From positions 1 to 36,316 of the forward strand of contig CALZIZ010000006.1 of assembly GCA_945787465.1 (NCBI GenBank): a DNA stretch of 36,316 nucleotides. The letters are read 5' to 3'. This document shows, in pieces, positions 14,405-23,826 of this stretch. The notes under the pieces are model-generated. The model had not been told where the DNA came from and did no database searches. It saw only the letters and a program-made list of their open reading frames with translations. How positions within the stretch are numbered: position 1 is the first letter of the stretch; the number at the start of each line of letters is the position of its first letter. Position numbers and translations under genes: made by a program. This stretch comes from an uncultured Desulfuromonadales bacterium (GTDB lineage: Bacteria; Desulfobacterota; Desulfuromonadia; Desulfuromonadales; Trichloromonadaceae).

Positions 14405-14534
14405 AATAAACTCCCTCTGATAAGGCAAGGAAAAAGCCCTTTATGCCAGATTCGAAAAGGATTTTCAAGGCCGGGCCGACCCAATGTTGCAGCGGGCGCC
14501 TCTTGCAAAGCCCGCCGAAGACGATAGATTGTAA

Positions 14535-14568
14535 CTAGTAACCATCCTAAAACTATGGATGGGACTAG
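14535..14568. other. stem-loop in a 347-base intergenic region
   Basis: CTAGTAACCATCC and GGATGGGACTAG form a strong hairpin (CTAGT, CCATCC arms with small bulges) between the flavin-reductase gene and the plus-strand orphan gene. The region 14405-14751 must contain both divergent promoters. No clear hexamers were found; the ORF extension upstream of 14752 looks non-coding. Confidence 0.45.
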
Positions 14569-14751
14569 CACCGTTTTCATATGGAGAAACGAGCAATCTT
14601 CCCCAAGGTTCAGGAAATCAAGGGCTTGCGCGGAGTTATACACCACTACGTCGCACAAGAGAAGCTGCAGATTGCCCCAGAAATTGCGGAAAAGGGCCGT
14701 TTCCGGATGAAAACCAGTAAAGGGATGGCAACTTCAAAGAGGAGGTGTCAC

Positions 14752-15006
14752 ATGCAAGGCCTGTTAATCAAGGATGAGTTACGCTGGCATGGTAAATGGT
14801 CATCGGAAATCGGAAAACAACTTGCCGTTAAGGACAGCACCAAGGATCTCTACATCTTTGACCCCAAGCATAGCCGAAAAGATATCCTGAAACTGCTGAA
14901 CCAGGTTCCGGCGGACATGTACCAGTTGCTCGATCTCGAAGAAGCCGCTGAAGAGGACTGCGACTACATGGCTGATTCGGGTCTTTGCTATCGCAAAATC
15001 CACTAG
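14752..15006 (+). CDS. hypothetical protein, 84 residues, ending in a miniature element
   Basis: The ATG at 14752 has a strong AGGAGGT site eight bases upstream, so it is preferred to the track start at 14581. The product (MQGLLIKDELRWHGKWSSEIGK...) is soluble, with an acidic C-terminal half (LLDLEEAAEEDCDYMADSG) and two cysteines. I do not recognise a family. Its stop codon TAG is inside the terminal inverted repeat of a miniature element starting at 15003, so the last residue and stop are supplied by the inserted DNA and the native C-terminus may be lost. It is one of few plus-strand genes here and stands alone. Confidence 0.6.
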   Translation: MQGLLIKDELRWHGKWSSEIGKQLAVKDSTKDLYIFDPKHSRKDILKLLNQVPADMYQLLDLEEAAEEDCDYMADSGLCYRKIH

Positions 15007-15169
15007 GAGGCTGTCCGATAATGGGGCCGAAGCGAAAATCCAGAAGTTTGAGAACAGATTTTGGGTCGTTTGAGAGCTCATAGCCGTGGCTATGGGCCGA
15101 AAAGGAGCCGAAATATGGGCCAAACAGCTGGGTTTGCAGCCGGTCTCTAATTGTCGGACAGCCTCCTAG
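15003..15169. mobile_element. MITE-like element, copy 1 (167 bp)
   Basis: Perfect 16-bp terminal inverted repeats CTAGGAGGCTGTCCGA and TCGGACAGCCTCCTAG bound a sequence that recurs at 26949-27116. An internal CATAGCC-gt-GGCTATG hairpin is present. There is no transposase inside. The outer CTAG on each side may be target site or part of the repeat. The minus-strand ORF through it (14828-15187) is not a real gene. Confidence 0.8.
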
Positions 15170-15284
15170 AGTCAGTGCTGGATTCACCCCGTGTCGCAGC
15201 AGGGCCCTGAGGCAAAGCTCCCCTGCCCCCTTTGCAAGGGTTGGCAGATACCAAAGTGGGCAACGCCGAACATTGGAGGTCCAT

Positions 15285-15325
15285 CACAACAGCCAGGTTG
15301 CCAGGCAGGCAACCTGGCTGTTGTG
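15285..15325. other. perfect 18-bp hairpin after the glutamate dehydrogenase gene
   Basis: CACAACAGCCAGGTTGCC and GGCAACCTGGCTGTTGTG are perfect inverted arms around a 5-base loop. On the minus strand it lies about 15 bases after the dehydrogenase stop, but no T run follows in either direction. It may protect the mRNA 3' end, act as an unusual terminator or be a protein site. The rest of 15170-15339 shows nothing else. Confidence 0.7.
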
Positions 15326-15339
15326 CTTGGGCGTTCAGC

Positions 15340-18300
15340 TCAGGGCAGCAGCCCTTCAAGGGCGTGAATCAGCACGGTAAAGGGATGGTAATTGGCCGGT
15401 GTGGTAGCGCTTAGCCCTTCGCGCAGCCTGAGGTAAAACTTGAGCTGTTGCCGATGGGCGGCAAAGTAGGTTTCGGGGTTGCCATCGGCCCCTTGGAGAA
15501 CGGCTCCGGCCAGCTTGAATGCAGCTGCGGCAAAACCGTTGCGCGCCGCCTGCAGGGCCATGCGGTCCCAGCGGTCGCGCACAGGCACCTCATCGAGCCA
15601 TTGCAGAAGCTCCTTGGCACCGAGCTGGTCGCGAATTTCGTTAAAGACTTTGGCCACGGAATGCAGGTCGCCGCTGGTCTGCTGAACGAGGCTGACAATC
15701 GGCAGAAAGTCTTCCAGAAATGGCAGAGCGGCAAGCTTGTGGGCAACGTCTTTGGAAAACCCTTTATTGGTCAGCGAGGCGGCAAAGGCTTTGCACTGTC
15801 GCCATTCAGGCTCGGGAAGAATGGCGCCAAGATGCTTCTCGTAGGTCAGCAGCTGCTCGGCGTAGCCTTGCGTTATATCGGGGTCGGGTCGAATTTCGAG
15901 GTCATGATCCAGAGCCCAGGAGCACAGCGAGGTCAGGGTATCCTCAAGGCGCTGCAGAAGGCTGTACTGAAGCCCGGTGGGGATGCGGTTATCGAGCTCG
16001 AAGATCTTCTGCCGCAGGCCCTGACCGCCGACCAGTCGGTCAAAGGTCAGATAGCCCCCCACGGTTTGAATCAGTGTAGCACCGAAACGCCGCGACAGGT
16101 TGTTGGCAAAAGAGCTTCCGGCCAGGTCAACAACCTTGTTGGTAATCACTGTCGCAGTGATTTCACGGGCCAGGGGGTGGCTTGCGATGTGGTTGCCAAA
16201 ACGTTCGCGAACGGCGGTGGGAAAATAGCTCATCAGCTCATCGAGCACCCCGGGCTGGTCGGGCAGGTCGCTTTCGAGCAGAGCCTGGTAGATCTGCATC
16301 TTGCTGTAGGCCATGAGGATGGACAACTCGGGGCGGGTCAGGCTCTTTGCCTTGCGGGCCCGAACCTCTTTGGCGGTGGGCAGAAACTCGCCCCGGCGAT
16401 CCATCAGGCCGGCGCTGCCGAGACGGTCGGCCAGGTCGAGAAAGGGATCGACATTCTGTTCGCAGCGACTGGTGTCCAGAGACAGACACATCCCCTGGGT
16501 GTAGCTGTTGGCAAGCACCTTGGCGCAGACCTCGTCGGTCACCTCCTCGAGGCGGCTGTTGCGCTCGTCGAGGGAGCCGAGGACCTTCTTTTCGAGCAGC
16601 ATCCCCATGAAGATCTTCAGGTTGACCTCATGGTCCGAGCAATCTACCCCGGCTGAATTGTCAACCGCATCGGTGTTGATGCGCCCCCCCGCAAGGGCAT
16701 ACTCAATGCGGGCCTTCTGGGTCAGACCGAGGTTACCGCCCTCGCCGATAACTTTGGCCTTGAGCTGGTAGGAGTCGATCCGCACACCATCATTGGAGCG
16801 GTCGCCTGCATCTTCGTTCTTTTCGGTAGATGCCTTGACATAGGTTCCGATGCCGCCGTTCCAAAGCAGATCGACCGCTGAACAGAGAATCAGCCTGATC
16901 AACCCCTGGCCATCCATCGATTCATGCCTGACGCCGAGCCACTGGCGAACCTGGGGCGAGAGCGGGATATCCTTGGAGTGGCGGGGAAAGACCCCGCCCC
17001 CCTCGGAAATCAGCGACCGATTGTAATCGTCCCAGGAGGAACGAGGCAGGTCGAAAAGCCTCTTCCGCTCGACAAATGAAGTCTCCGGATCAGGATCAGG
17101 GTCGAGAAAGACATGCCGGTGATCAAAGGCGGCAAGCAGGCGAATCTTCCGGGACAGGAGCATCCCGTTGCCGAAGACATCGCCGCTCATGTCCCCAATG
17201 CCCGCTACGGTAAACGGCTCGCTCTGGATGTCGGCACCCATTTCACGGAAGTGACGCTTGACGCATTCCCAGGCGCCGCGGGCGGTAATGCCGAGCTTCT
17301 TGTGGTCGTAGCCAAAGGATCCACCGCTGGCGAAGGCATCGTCGAGCCAGAAGCCGTATTCGGCGCTCACCGCGTTGGCCGTATCCGGCAGATGGGCGGT
17401 GCCCTTATCCGCTGCTACAACCAGATAAGGATCTTCTTCGTCATAAGCAACCACCCCTTCGGGACGGATCACTTGCTCTCCCCGCCGGTTGTCGGTCAGA
17501 TCGAGCAGTCCGCGGATCAGCGTCTGGTAAGCCGCCTTGGACAGAGCGCCCCCTTCTTCACGGGTGGTAAAGGGGGTTTTGACCACAAAGCCCCCCTTGG
17601 ACCCTACGGGGACGATCAGCGCGTTCTTGGTCATCTGGGTCTTCATCAAACCGAGAATTTCGGTGCGGAAATCGTCGGGGCGGTCCGACCAGCGCAGGCC
17701 GCCGCGGGCGACCTTGCCACCGCGCAAGTGGATGCCTTCCATCTCTGCGGAATGGACATAGATCTCGTACATGGGCCGGGGCGCGGGCATTTCGATGATC
17801 CCCAGGGCGCTGATTTTGAACGAGAAGAAGTATTCGGATCGCTGCTGGCGCAAAAAGAAGTTGGTCCGCACTGTCGAGTCGATGAGGTTGAACAGGGTGC
17901 GCAGGATGCTGTCCTCGTTGATATCCGATACCGACTCGAGGGCCTGAACCATCTCCATGCGAAGCGGCGACAGCGCCTTCTCCTCCCGCTCAAGGGCATC
18001 ATGCCACTCGGGGTTGACCTGAAAACGAGCCCTGAAATAGCGAAACAACAATTCAGCCACCTGGGGGTTGTTGATCAGGGCATAGGCAACACGCTTCTTG
18101 CTGTAGGGCGAACCAAGTTGAAAATAGTAATTGCGGTAGCCGCGAAACACGTCGATTTCGCGCCAGGACAGACTGGTGAGCAGCAGCAGCCGATTGAGGT
18201 AATCATTCTCCGCCTCGCCGCGGCGCAGGGCCATCAGGGCCTCGAGCAACCGACCGCTGAGTTCCGAGAGTTTATTTGCTCCCTCGCCGCCGCGGATCGA

Positions 18301-20103
18301 AAAACTCTTGATAAAGACCTCGTTTCCCTCGAGGGTGATCGAGAAATCGACCTCATCGATGACCCAGATATTCAGGTTCTCCAGCAGCGGCATCAGTTCG
18401 TTGAGATAGCTCTTTCGGGGACTGTAAAACTGCAGCCGGTAGAATTCCTCCTGTTCCCGGAAGGGACCCCAGAGGTTGGCGACCTCCTGACCGGTGCTCA
18501 GAACCTGTTCGATGCATTTTACATCTCTAATCGCAAATCGGGGATGAACCAGAGTCCGGTACTCACGGCTGAATCCCGCCTGGTATTTTTCTTCGAGGGC
18601 CCGGCAGGTCTCGTCGCCGTATTCCCGTTCGAGCAACATCCGAAACCTTGCCCTCCATGGCCGGGCGACATTGGTCAAACCACGTTCCAGGCGCTCAAGG
18701 TCAAAGTGCAGCTCACTTTTGGCGGGCTGCACGCTGACATGCAGGCTCATGTACTCGGATGAGATATGAATGATACGGGATTTGGCGGTCGGCGACTGGA
18801 AAAAACGACAGAGATAGGTTTCAAGACGCAGGGTATACTCGGTGGAATAGAATTCGCGGGGCATGATCAACAGCAGGGTCAATCCGCGCACCGCCAGACT
18901 GCGGGCCGCCACCACCTTGACCGCCCCCTGGCGGTACAGCAGGGTAAAGGAACGAACCGTCTGCACCAGCTCTTGCTGGTCCATAAAGAACAGCTCCACC
19001 TTGGGAAAGGTATTAAAAATTTCGACGGTTTTACGATAGTCGTGTGAATCCTTGGGGATATGCAGAGCGCTCAGGGCCTTTTCGAGGCGACGGCGCAAGG
19101 CCGGCACGTTGGAGGTCAGTTCGTCATCGATTTTTTGCGGGAAAAGCCCGAGAAAGACATGCTCCTTCCAGCGCCCTTCCCCCAGTGGTTCACGCAGGCC
19201 AAGATAAATCAACCGGTCACCTCGATGAACGGGGCTGGGCCGGTCGATCTCTTCGACAACGACCTGGCCCTGGCGCAGGACGCGGTCCTGGAAGGCCTGG
19301 GGAAACTGCTCGATTAAACAGGGCTCGACACAATTCATCTCGCCGGTGTCGAGCGACAGCCCCAGCGTCGCGCCCTCCTCAAGCTGAACATCGAAAGAGG
19401 CCTGCCTGTTTTTGGCCACCAGCAGGCTGCGATAGCCGAAGGGCATGAAATTGCCGCTCTGCAGCCAGCGTAAAAAATCCTCGTAGGGGTTAAAAACCTT
19501 CAGGGCAGCGAGTTCCTTCAGGTGGTGGTTCATCTCTTTGAAATCACGATGGGCCTGAAGGGTTTCGCTGTAAAACTCAAAAATCCCGGCCACAAGATCT
19601 GCAAAGAGCGCTTCGGCAACCCCCTCAAGTTCGATGACGATAAAGGACTCCCGGCTGCCCTCCCCTTCGAGATCGGCCAGATGAGCGATGCCCCCCTTTT
19701 TTCGGCGGACCTTCAAAATGGGATGGGCCACCATGAAAAAACGCAGCTTTTTACGGGAAAGATAAGTCTGGAGAGAGTCGACCAGGTAGTTGGCATCGGG
19801 AGAGTTGGTCAGCAACAGGGAGTGCCCCTTGTCACCAAAGGGCAGGATCTCTACCGCGGTTTCGGTCTTGCGTTCGGCTATAAATCGGTAGAACCCCCCA
19901 ACCCAATCGGCGAGTTGCCGTGCCGCAGGGGACTCGAGGTAGGAACTCGGTGTGTTGGCCTGAAGAATTCTGGCAAACCGCACTATGTTTTCCCGATTCT
20001 CGGGGGCGGCTTCGCTCTCCAAAAGTTCCAGAGCGGCCTGGATCTTCTGCTTCAGCTCTTCGTGGGCAGCGCTATCTCCTTGGGACTCGACAAAGATTTT
20101 CAT
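15340..20103 (-). CDS. large NAD-specific glutamate dehydrogenase
   Basis: About 1587 residues, the size of the L_180-type NAD-glutamate dehydrogenases. The long N-terminal region (ACT-like regulatory segments) is followed by the catalytic part: HLRGGKVARGGLRWSDRPDDFRTEILGLMKTQMTKNALIVPVGSKGGFVVK near residue 840, then VAGIGDMSGDVFGNGML, SEGGGVFPR, and the NAD-domain VIGEGGNLGLTQKARIEYALAGGRINTDAVDNSAGVDCSDHEVN. It oxidises glutamate to 2-oxoglutarate and ammonia in the cytosol, mainly in amino acid breakdown. The ATG at 20103 (AGGAGG just upstream) is used; the longer track start crosses a terminator. It is a single-gene unit between that terminator and the hairpin at 15285. The large plus-strand ORFs opposite it are shadows. 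Confidence 0.95.
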   Translation of the reverse strand: MKIFVESQGDSAAHEELKQKIQAALELLESEAAPENRENIVRFARILQANTPSSYLESPAARQLADWVGGFYRFIAERKTETAVEILPFGDKGHSLLLTNSPDANYLVDSLQTYLSRKKLRFFMVAHPILKVRRKKGGIAHLADLEGEGSRESFIVIELEGVAEALFADLVAGIFEFYSETLQAHRDFKEMNHHLKELAALKVFNPYEDFLRWLQSGNFMPFGYRSLLVAKNRQASFDVQLEEGATLGLSLDTGEMNCVEPCLIEQFPQAFQDRVLRQGQVVVEEIDRPSPVHRGDRLIYLGLREPLGEGRWKEHVFLGLFPQKIDDELTSNVPALRRRLEKALSALHIPKDSHDYRKTVEIFNTFPKVELFFMDQQELVQTVRSFTLLYRQGAVKVVAARSLAVRGLTLLLIMPREFYSTEYTLRLETYLCRFFQSPTAKSRIIHISSEYMSLHVSVQPAKSELHFDLERLERGLTNVARPWRARFRMLLEREYGDETCRALEEKYQAGFSREYRTLVHPRFAIRDVKCIEQVLSTGQEVANLWGPFREQEEFYRLQFYSPRKSYLNELMPLLENLNIWVIDEVDFSITLEGNEVFIKSFSIRGGEGANKLSELSGRLLEALMALRRGEAENDYLNRLLLLTSLSWREIDVFRGYRNYYFQLGSPYSKKRVAYALINNPQVAELLFRYFRARFQVNPEWHDALEREEKALSPLRMEMVQALESVSDINEDSILRTLFNLIDSTVRTNFFLRQQRSEYFFSFKISALGIIEMPAPRPMYEIYVHSAEMEGIHLRGGKVARGGLRWSDRPDDFRTEILGLMKTQMTKNALIVPVGSKGGFVVKTPFTTREEGGALSKAAYQTLIRGLLDLTDNRRGEQVIRPEGVVAYDEEDPYLVVAADKGTAHLPDTANAVSAEYGFWLDDAFASGGSFGYDHKKLGITARGAWECVKRHFREMGADIQSEPFTVAGIGDMSGDVFGNGMLLSRKIRLLAAFDHRHVFLDPDPDPETSFVERKRLFDLPRSSWDDYNRSLISEGGGVFPRHSKDIPLSPQVRQWLGVRHESMDGQGLIRLILCSAVDLLWNGGIGTYVKASTEKNEDAGDRSNDGVRIDSYQLKAKVIGEGGNLGLTQKARIEYALAGGRINTDAVDNSAGVDCSDHEVNLKIFMGMLLEKKVLGSLDERNSRLEEVTDEVCAKVLANSYTQGMCLSLDTSRCEQNVDPFLDLADRLGSAGLMDRRGEFLPTAKEVRARKAKSLTRPELSILMAYSKMQIYQALLESDLPDQPGVLDELMSYFPTAVRERFGNHIASHPLAREITATVITNKVVDLAGSSFANNLSRRFGATLIQTVGGYLTFDRLVGGQGLRQKIFELDNRIPTGLQYSLLQRLEDTLTSLCSWALDHDLEIRPDPDITQGYAEQLLTYEKHLGAILPEPEWRQCKAFAASLTNKGFSKDVAHKLAALPFLEDFLPIVSLVQQTSGDLHSVAKVFNEIRDQLGAKELLQWLDEVPVRDRWDRMALQAARNGFAAAAFKLAGAVLQGADGNPETYFAAHRQQLKFYLRLREGLSATTPANYHPFTVLIHALEGLLP

Positions 20104-20221
20104 GGCCTCCTGCATCGGGGAATGAGGGGTAGGCCGCAAGGCGGCAATTTCAGGGCTATGATGCTTAACTCTAAAACACGCCTGCCGGTTTTGCAAGGGC
20201 CTGCACAACGTCTGGTGCAGC

Positions 20222-20263
20222 AAAAAAAAGAGCGACGGGTCGGCAAGCCCGTCGCTCTTTTTT
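20222..20263. terminator. bidirectional Rho-independent terminator
   Basis: AAAAAAAAGAGCGACGGG and CCCGTCGCTCTTTTTT pair around an 8-base loop. On the minus strand it ends the parvulin gene and isolates the dehydrogenase gene. Confidence 0.92.
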
Positions 20264-20299
20264 CGCATTAATGATGCCGTTATTATAATACTGTAGTGC

Positions 20300-21187
20300 T
20301 CAAGTGAGTGATTCCGGCATTTCAATCTCAGCCCTGGTCTTGAGCTCTTCCACCCAGGCCTGAAGCACCTGGGATCCGGCATCCTCTTTGAGATACTTGC
20401 TGATCAACGGGGTTGCCTCTGCCAGAGACAGACGGCTTTCTTCTTCGCGCTCGAGCACCTTGATCAGGTGAAACCCGAAGGGGGACTCTACCGCCTCCCC
20501 CACAATCCCCGGTTGCTGGGAAAAAGCCGCATCGGCAAAGGGTTTGACCATATCCCCGTGAAAAAAGAAGCCCAGGTCACCGCCACTCGAGGCGCTGGGG
20601 CATTGCGAATGTTGCTGGGCCATGGCCGCAAAATTATCCGGCGTCACTTCAGCCTGCAGTTGCTTGATTCGCTCCAGGGCCTGTTCGCGGGTTTCCGGGG
20701 TCGCTTTGACGAGGATGTGGCAGGCTCGAACCCGGGCCGGCTTATTCATCTTCTCGGGGTAACGGCGATAGGTTTCCTCTATCTGCTCGGCGCTGGGATC
20801 GGGCATCTCTGCCAGCTTGCGCGCAGTCATGAGATTGACGGTTAAATCCTGGCGGATCATGCGGTGGTAACGGGCCGAATCGATGCCTGCCTTTTCAAGG
20901 GTGGCGTAAAATTCGTCCTCACTGGGGAAGTTGGCAATAACTTTCTGCTTCTCTTCTTGAACAGAATTTTCATCGGCCACCACCCCCTGGCTCATCGCTT
21001 CCTGGAAGATCAACTCCCGGGCCAGCAATTTCTCCAGGGCCATCCCTTCGAGAGCCTTGAGCTCATCGACGTTGAGCTGCTCCAGGGTCTTGCGATGCAG
21101 CTCCATGGCAAAGCCCTGCAGAGCATTCTGATAGTCAAAGCGGGTAATCGGCTGCCCGTTTATTTTAGCAACATATTGATCTGACAA
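20300..21187 (-). CDS. parvulin-type peptidyl-prolyl isomerase
   Basis: 295 residues. An N-terminal SurA/PpiC-like helical chaperone part with the INGQPITRFDYQNAL start is followed by a parvulin domain from about residue 150: RACHILVKATPETREQALERI, FAAMAQQHSQCPSASSGGDLGFFFHGDMVKPFADAAFS, VESPFGFHLIKVLE. It would catalyse proline isomerisation and assist folding. Unlike SurA it has no visible signal peptide, so a cytoplasmic site is likely, unless the true start is missed. The frame starts at a TTG (21187) with AAAGGAG seven bases upstream. rsmA is next upstream on the strand. Confidence 0.88.
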   Translation of the reverse strand: MSDQYVAKINGQPITRFDYQNALQGFAMELHRKTLEQLNVDELKALEGMALEKLLARELIFQEAMSQGVVADENSVQEEKQKVIANFPSEDEFYATLEKAGIDSARYHRMIRQDLTVNLMTARKLAEMPDPSAEQIEETYRRYPEKMNKPARVRACHILVKATPETREQALERIKQLQAEVTPDNFAAMAQQHSQCPSASSGGDLGFFFHGDMVKPFADAAFSQQPGIVGEAVESPFGFHLIKVLEREEESRLSLAEATPLISKYLKEDAGSQVLQAWVEELKTRAEIEMPESLT

Positions 21188-21216
21188 CTTATGACTCCTT
21201 TGCCCGCAAGGGCCGA

Positions 21217-22014
21217 TTATATATTTGAAGACTGGCGGAAACCTTCAGTCAGACGGGCAAACTCTTCCAGGTTCAAAGTCTCGCCCCGTCGCCTGGGGTC
21301 GATGCCTGCAGCAGAGAAGATGTCATCCACCCCTTCGGTCGGCAGGCCGCTTCCGGCAAGGGAGTTGCGCAGGGTCTTGCGCCGCTGGGCGAAGGCTCCC
21401 TTGACCACTCGCCGAAACAGGGCTTCATCGACCACTTCGACCCTGGGCCGCTCGAGAGGTTCAAAAAGCAAAACCGCGGAGGTAACCTTCGGCGGCGGGA
21501 AAAAGGCCCCCGGGGGCACCAGCACCACCCTGCTCACGTCAAACCAGAGCCGGCACAGCACCGAGAGGATGCCGTAGTCCTTGGTACCGGGCTCCGCACA
21601 GAGGCGATCCCCCACCTCTTTTTGAAACATGAGCACGAGGCGCTTGAAGAGATGCTTGTGATCGAGGACCTTGAACACCACCTGGCTTGAAATATTGTAA
21701 GGCAGGTTGGCGACAAGCTTGTAGGGCGGCTCAGGAAGAACCTCTTCCCAGACCATGGAGAGGGCATCGCCGACATGCACCTGCAGATGGGTCTCCTCGC
21801 GAAGCTGCCACTGTTCAGCGAGATCCCGGTCGACCTCCATAATGTGCATCTGCCGAACCCGCGGCAAAACCTGATCAGTGAGCGCGCCCAGACCGGGGCC
21901 GATTTCAACGACCGCATCCTCGGGACTCAGAGCCGCGGCATCAATAATGCGCTGAACGATATTGGGGTCACGCAGAAAATTCTGACCGAAACGTTTTTTG
22001 GGACGATGATCCAT
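21217..22014 (-). CDS. rsmA: 16S rRNA dimethyladenosine transferase
   Basis: RsmA (KsgA) of 265 residues. RPKKRFGQNFLRDPNIVQRI is the standard start, then VVEIGPGLGALTDQVL (SAM motif I), VANLPYNISSQVVFKVL (catalytic NLPY), MFQKEVGDRL and the C-terminal RRKTLRNSL. It dimethylates two adjacent adenosines near the 3' end of 16S rRNA. The ATG at 22014 is chosen; the extra N-terminal residues in the track come from a foldback repeat. It shares the strand with the parvulin, 30 bases apart. Confidence 0.97.
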   Translation of the reverse strand: MDHRPKKRFGQNFLRDPNIVQRIIDAAALSPEDAVVEIGPGLGALTDQVLPRVRQMHIMEVDRDLAEQWQLREETHLQVHVGDALSMVWEEVLPEPPYKLVANLPYNISSQVVFKVLDHKHLFKRLVLMFQKEVGDRLCAEPGTKDYGILSVLCRLWFDVSRVVLVPPGAFFPPPKVTSAVLLFEPLERPRVEVVDEALFRRVVKGAFAQRRKTLRNSLAGSGLPTEGVDDIFSAAGIDPRRRGETLNLEEFARLTEGFRQSSNI

Positions 22015-22045
22015 GAAAAATCCGTGGCTAGAGGCTAAGGGTTTT

Positions 22046-22154
22046 AAAAGCGTGATATGTGATCTGTAATGGGTGATGTGAGAAAGGCTTGAATCATCGG
22101 GCCCGGCCAGCAATAGCCTTTTTCTGCATATTACATATTACATATTACGCCTTT
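22046..22154. repeat. foldback element B of degenerate heptamers
   Basis: Left arm AAAAGCGTGATATGTGATCTGTAATGGG and right arm CATATTACATATTACATATTACGCCTTT are imperfect inverted repeats of TAATATG-like heptamers. GGCTAAGGG-like units flank it on the left and CCTTT-rich units on the right. It fills the gap between rsmA and the DUF2062 gene. Confidence 0.65.
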
Positions 22155-22173
22155 GCCCTTTGGCCTTTCACCT

Positions 22174-22665
22174 TTAACCTTTCGCCTTGTTTTTTCGAGG
22201 TCTGGGCCAGCGGGGGATGTGCCAGGTCTTGACCACCGGGATCATGCGCAGGGTCAGGGCATAGGCCAGGACCCCGCAGACAACACCATAGATCAGGCTG
22301 CCGAGCAACAGGGGGGCGAAGACATCCCACCCCAGGTTCTGAAAGGCCGTAAAGGTGAACTCGGATGGCAGTCCAACCCGCTGCATGCCGAGCACCAGCC
22401 GGCCCGATTCATATTCGAGGGCATAGATAAATGGAGCGGTAACCGGGTTGGTGACCCAGACACCCAGGATGGCCGCAACCTTGTTCTCCCTCAACAAAAA
22501 GGCAAAGAAGATCGCGAGCACCATCTGAAACCCGAAGGTCGGAGTCATGCCGATGAAGATCCCCAGGGCGACACCCTTGGCCACCTCATCAGGGGACCCG
22601 CGCAGACGCGCAAACCGTAAAAGGTTCAATTTTACCTGTCGGATGAAACCCCAGCGCCGCCACAT
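22174..22665 (-). CDS. DUF2062 membrane protein
   Basis: 163 residues from the ATG at 22665. LNLLRFARLRGSPDEVAKGVALGIFIGMTPTFGFQMVLAIFFAFLLRENKVAAILGVWVTNPVTAPFIYALEY is the DUF2062 signature, with three to four membrane segments including LGSLIYGVVCGVLAYAL. The family is sometimes fused to glycosyltransferases; here it stands alone. The biochemical role is unknown. The start is uncertain because none of the candidates has a good ribosome site; the ATG at 22740 would add 25 residues. It lies downstream of tsaD on the same strand, 112 bases away. Confidence 0.8.
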   Translation of the reverse strand: MWRRWGFIRQVKLNLLRFARLRGSPDEVAKGVALGIFIGMTPTFGFQMVLAIFFAFLLRENKVAAILGVWVTNPVTAPFIYALEYESGRLVLGMQRVGLPSEFTFTAFQNLGWDVFAPLLLGSLIYGVVCGVLAYALTLRMIPVVKTWHIPRWPRPRKNKAKG

Positions 22666-22777
22666 ACAAAAAAACCCAATACCTGCGATACCAACATCTT
22701 TCTCTCCCGAAGCGCCACGCCTGCAGGGACAAACATACATCTTAATCCGAAAGCCCGCCGATGATCAAGGCAATGCC

Positions 22778-23791
22778 TCAGTTGCCGACACGATCCAGAG
22801 GCCAACTTGCCACGGCGTTAAGGTCAAGAGGGGCCCGAAAGCCGCTGCTGAGGTAGTGATCCCCGGCCACCGCCAGCATGGCCGCATTATCTCCGCACAG
22901 CGCAGGTGAGGGAAAGTGAACCTCAAGCCCCTCTTTCTGGGCCAGCAGCTGCATCTGCCGCCTCAGGCCACTGTTGCAGGCCACCCCTCCGGCCACCACA
23001 ACCCGCTGCAGGCCCGTCTCGCGGGCGGCGCGCAGGGTCTTTTGACACAGAACCTCTGCGGCGGCGGCCTGAAAGCTGGCGGCTACATTTTCGAGGTGGG
23101 CCCCTTCAATCGGTCCGGGTTGGCTTTTGACGTAATTCAGAACTGCGGTCTTGATTCCACTGAAGCTGAAGTTCAGGTTCTTCTTGTGAAGCAGCGGCCG
23201 GGGAAAACTGATCGCTTCAGGGTCACCTTTGGCGGCCAGGCGATCGATGTGCACCCCGCCGGGGTAACCGAGCCCGAGCAGCTTGGCGACCTTGTCAAAA
23301 GCTTCACCTGCTGCATCATCAAGGGTTCGCCCGAGGATCCGGTATCGACCGATCCCTTCGACATGGTAGAGATGGGTATGCCCCCCAGAAACGGCAAGGG
23401 CCAGGTAAGGAAAGGCAATATCCCCCTCCATCAGCGCGGCGAGGATGTGCCCTTCGATATGATGCACGCCGACCAGGGGCAGATCCCGGGCAAAGGCAAT
23501 CGCCTTGGCAGCCGACAAACCGACCAGCAAGGCCCCGACCAGCCCGGGGCCGCGGGTCACCGCCACCCCTTCGATGTCATCAAGGCTGACACCGGCCTGC
23601 TCAAGGGCCTCATCGATCACCACGGTGATGGCCTCGACGTGCTTGCGCGAGGCGAGCTCGGGGACCACCCCGCCATAACGGGCATGCACGTCGACCTGAG
23701 AAGCCACGATGTTGGAGAGAATCTGCCGCCCGTCGCGGACCACCGCCGCGGAGGTTTCATCGCATGAAGATTCGATTGTGAGTAAGAGCAT
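22778..23791 (-). CDS. tsaD: tRNA threonylcarbamoyladenosine synthase subunit TsaD
   Basis: TsaD (Gcp/Kae1 family) of 337 residues. MLLLTIESSCDETSAAVV is the ATP-binding start, with VVPELASRKHVEAI, the GVHHIEGHILAAL metal histidines, ALAVSGGHTHLY, GEAFDKVAKLLGLGYPGG and VAGGVACNSGLR following. With TsaB, TsaC and TsaE it makes the t6A base at position 37 of ANN-decoding tRNAs. The histidine pair HxxxH needed for metal is intact. It is housekeeping and unrelated to the neighbouring repeats. Confidence 0.97.
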   Translation of the reverse strand: MLLLTIESSCDETSAAVVRDGRQILSNIVASQVDVHARYGGVVPELASRKHVEAITVVIDEALEQAGVSLDDIEGVAVTRGPGLVGALLVGLSAAKAIAFARDLPLVGVHHIEGHILAALMEGDIAFPYLALAVSGGHTHLYHVEGIGRYRILGRTLDDAAGEAFDKVAKLLGLGYPGGVHIDRLAAKGDPEAISFPRPLLHKKNLNFSFSGIKTAVLNYVKSQPGPIEGAHLENVAASFQAAAAEVLCQKTLRAARETGLQRVVVAGGVACNSGLRRQMQLLAQKEGLEVHFPSPALCGDNAAMLAVAGDHYLSSGFRAPLDLNAVASWPLDRVGN

Positions 23792-23826
23792 AAAAAACCA
23801 GGCTAAGGGCTAAGGGCTAAGGGCGG

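Noticed and set aside
14581-14751. N-terminal extension of the 84-residue gene
   Set aside because: The strong ribosome site is just before 14752, and the extension has unrelated composition and covers the intergenic hairpin.
14828-15187. Minus-strand ORF with FSAHSHGYELS... and its parallel at 26895-27146
   Set aside because: Both are readings of the same miniature repeat. The shared peptide reflects repeat identity, not a conserved protein.
17113-18762. 549-residue plus-strand ORF opposite the glutamate dehydrogenase gene
   Set aside because: It is the reverse frame of a strongly conserved gene; its sequence has no family features and there is no ribosome site. The ORF at 15448-16656 is rejected for the same reason.
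23801-23824. GGGCTAA tandem units as a possible CRISPR or telomere-like array
   Set aside because: Only three short units, no spacers, and they adjoin a foldback element.
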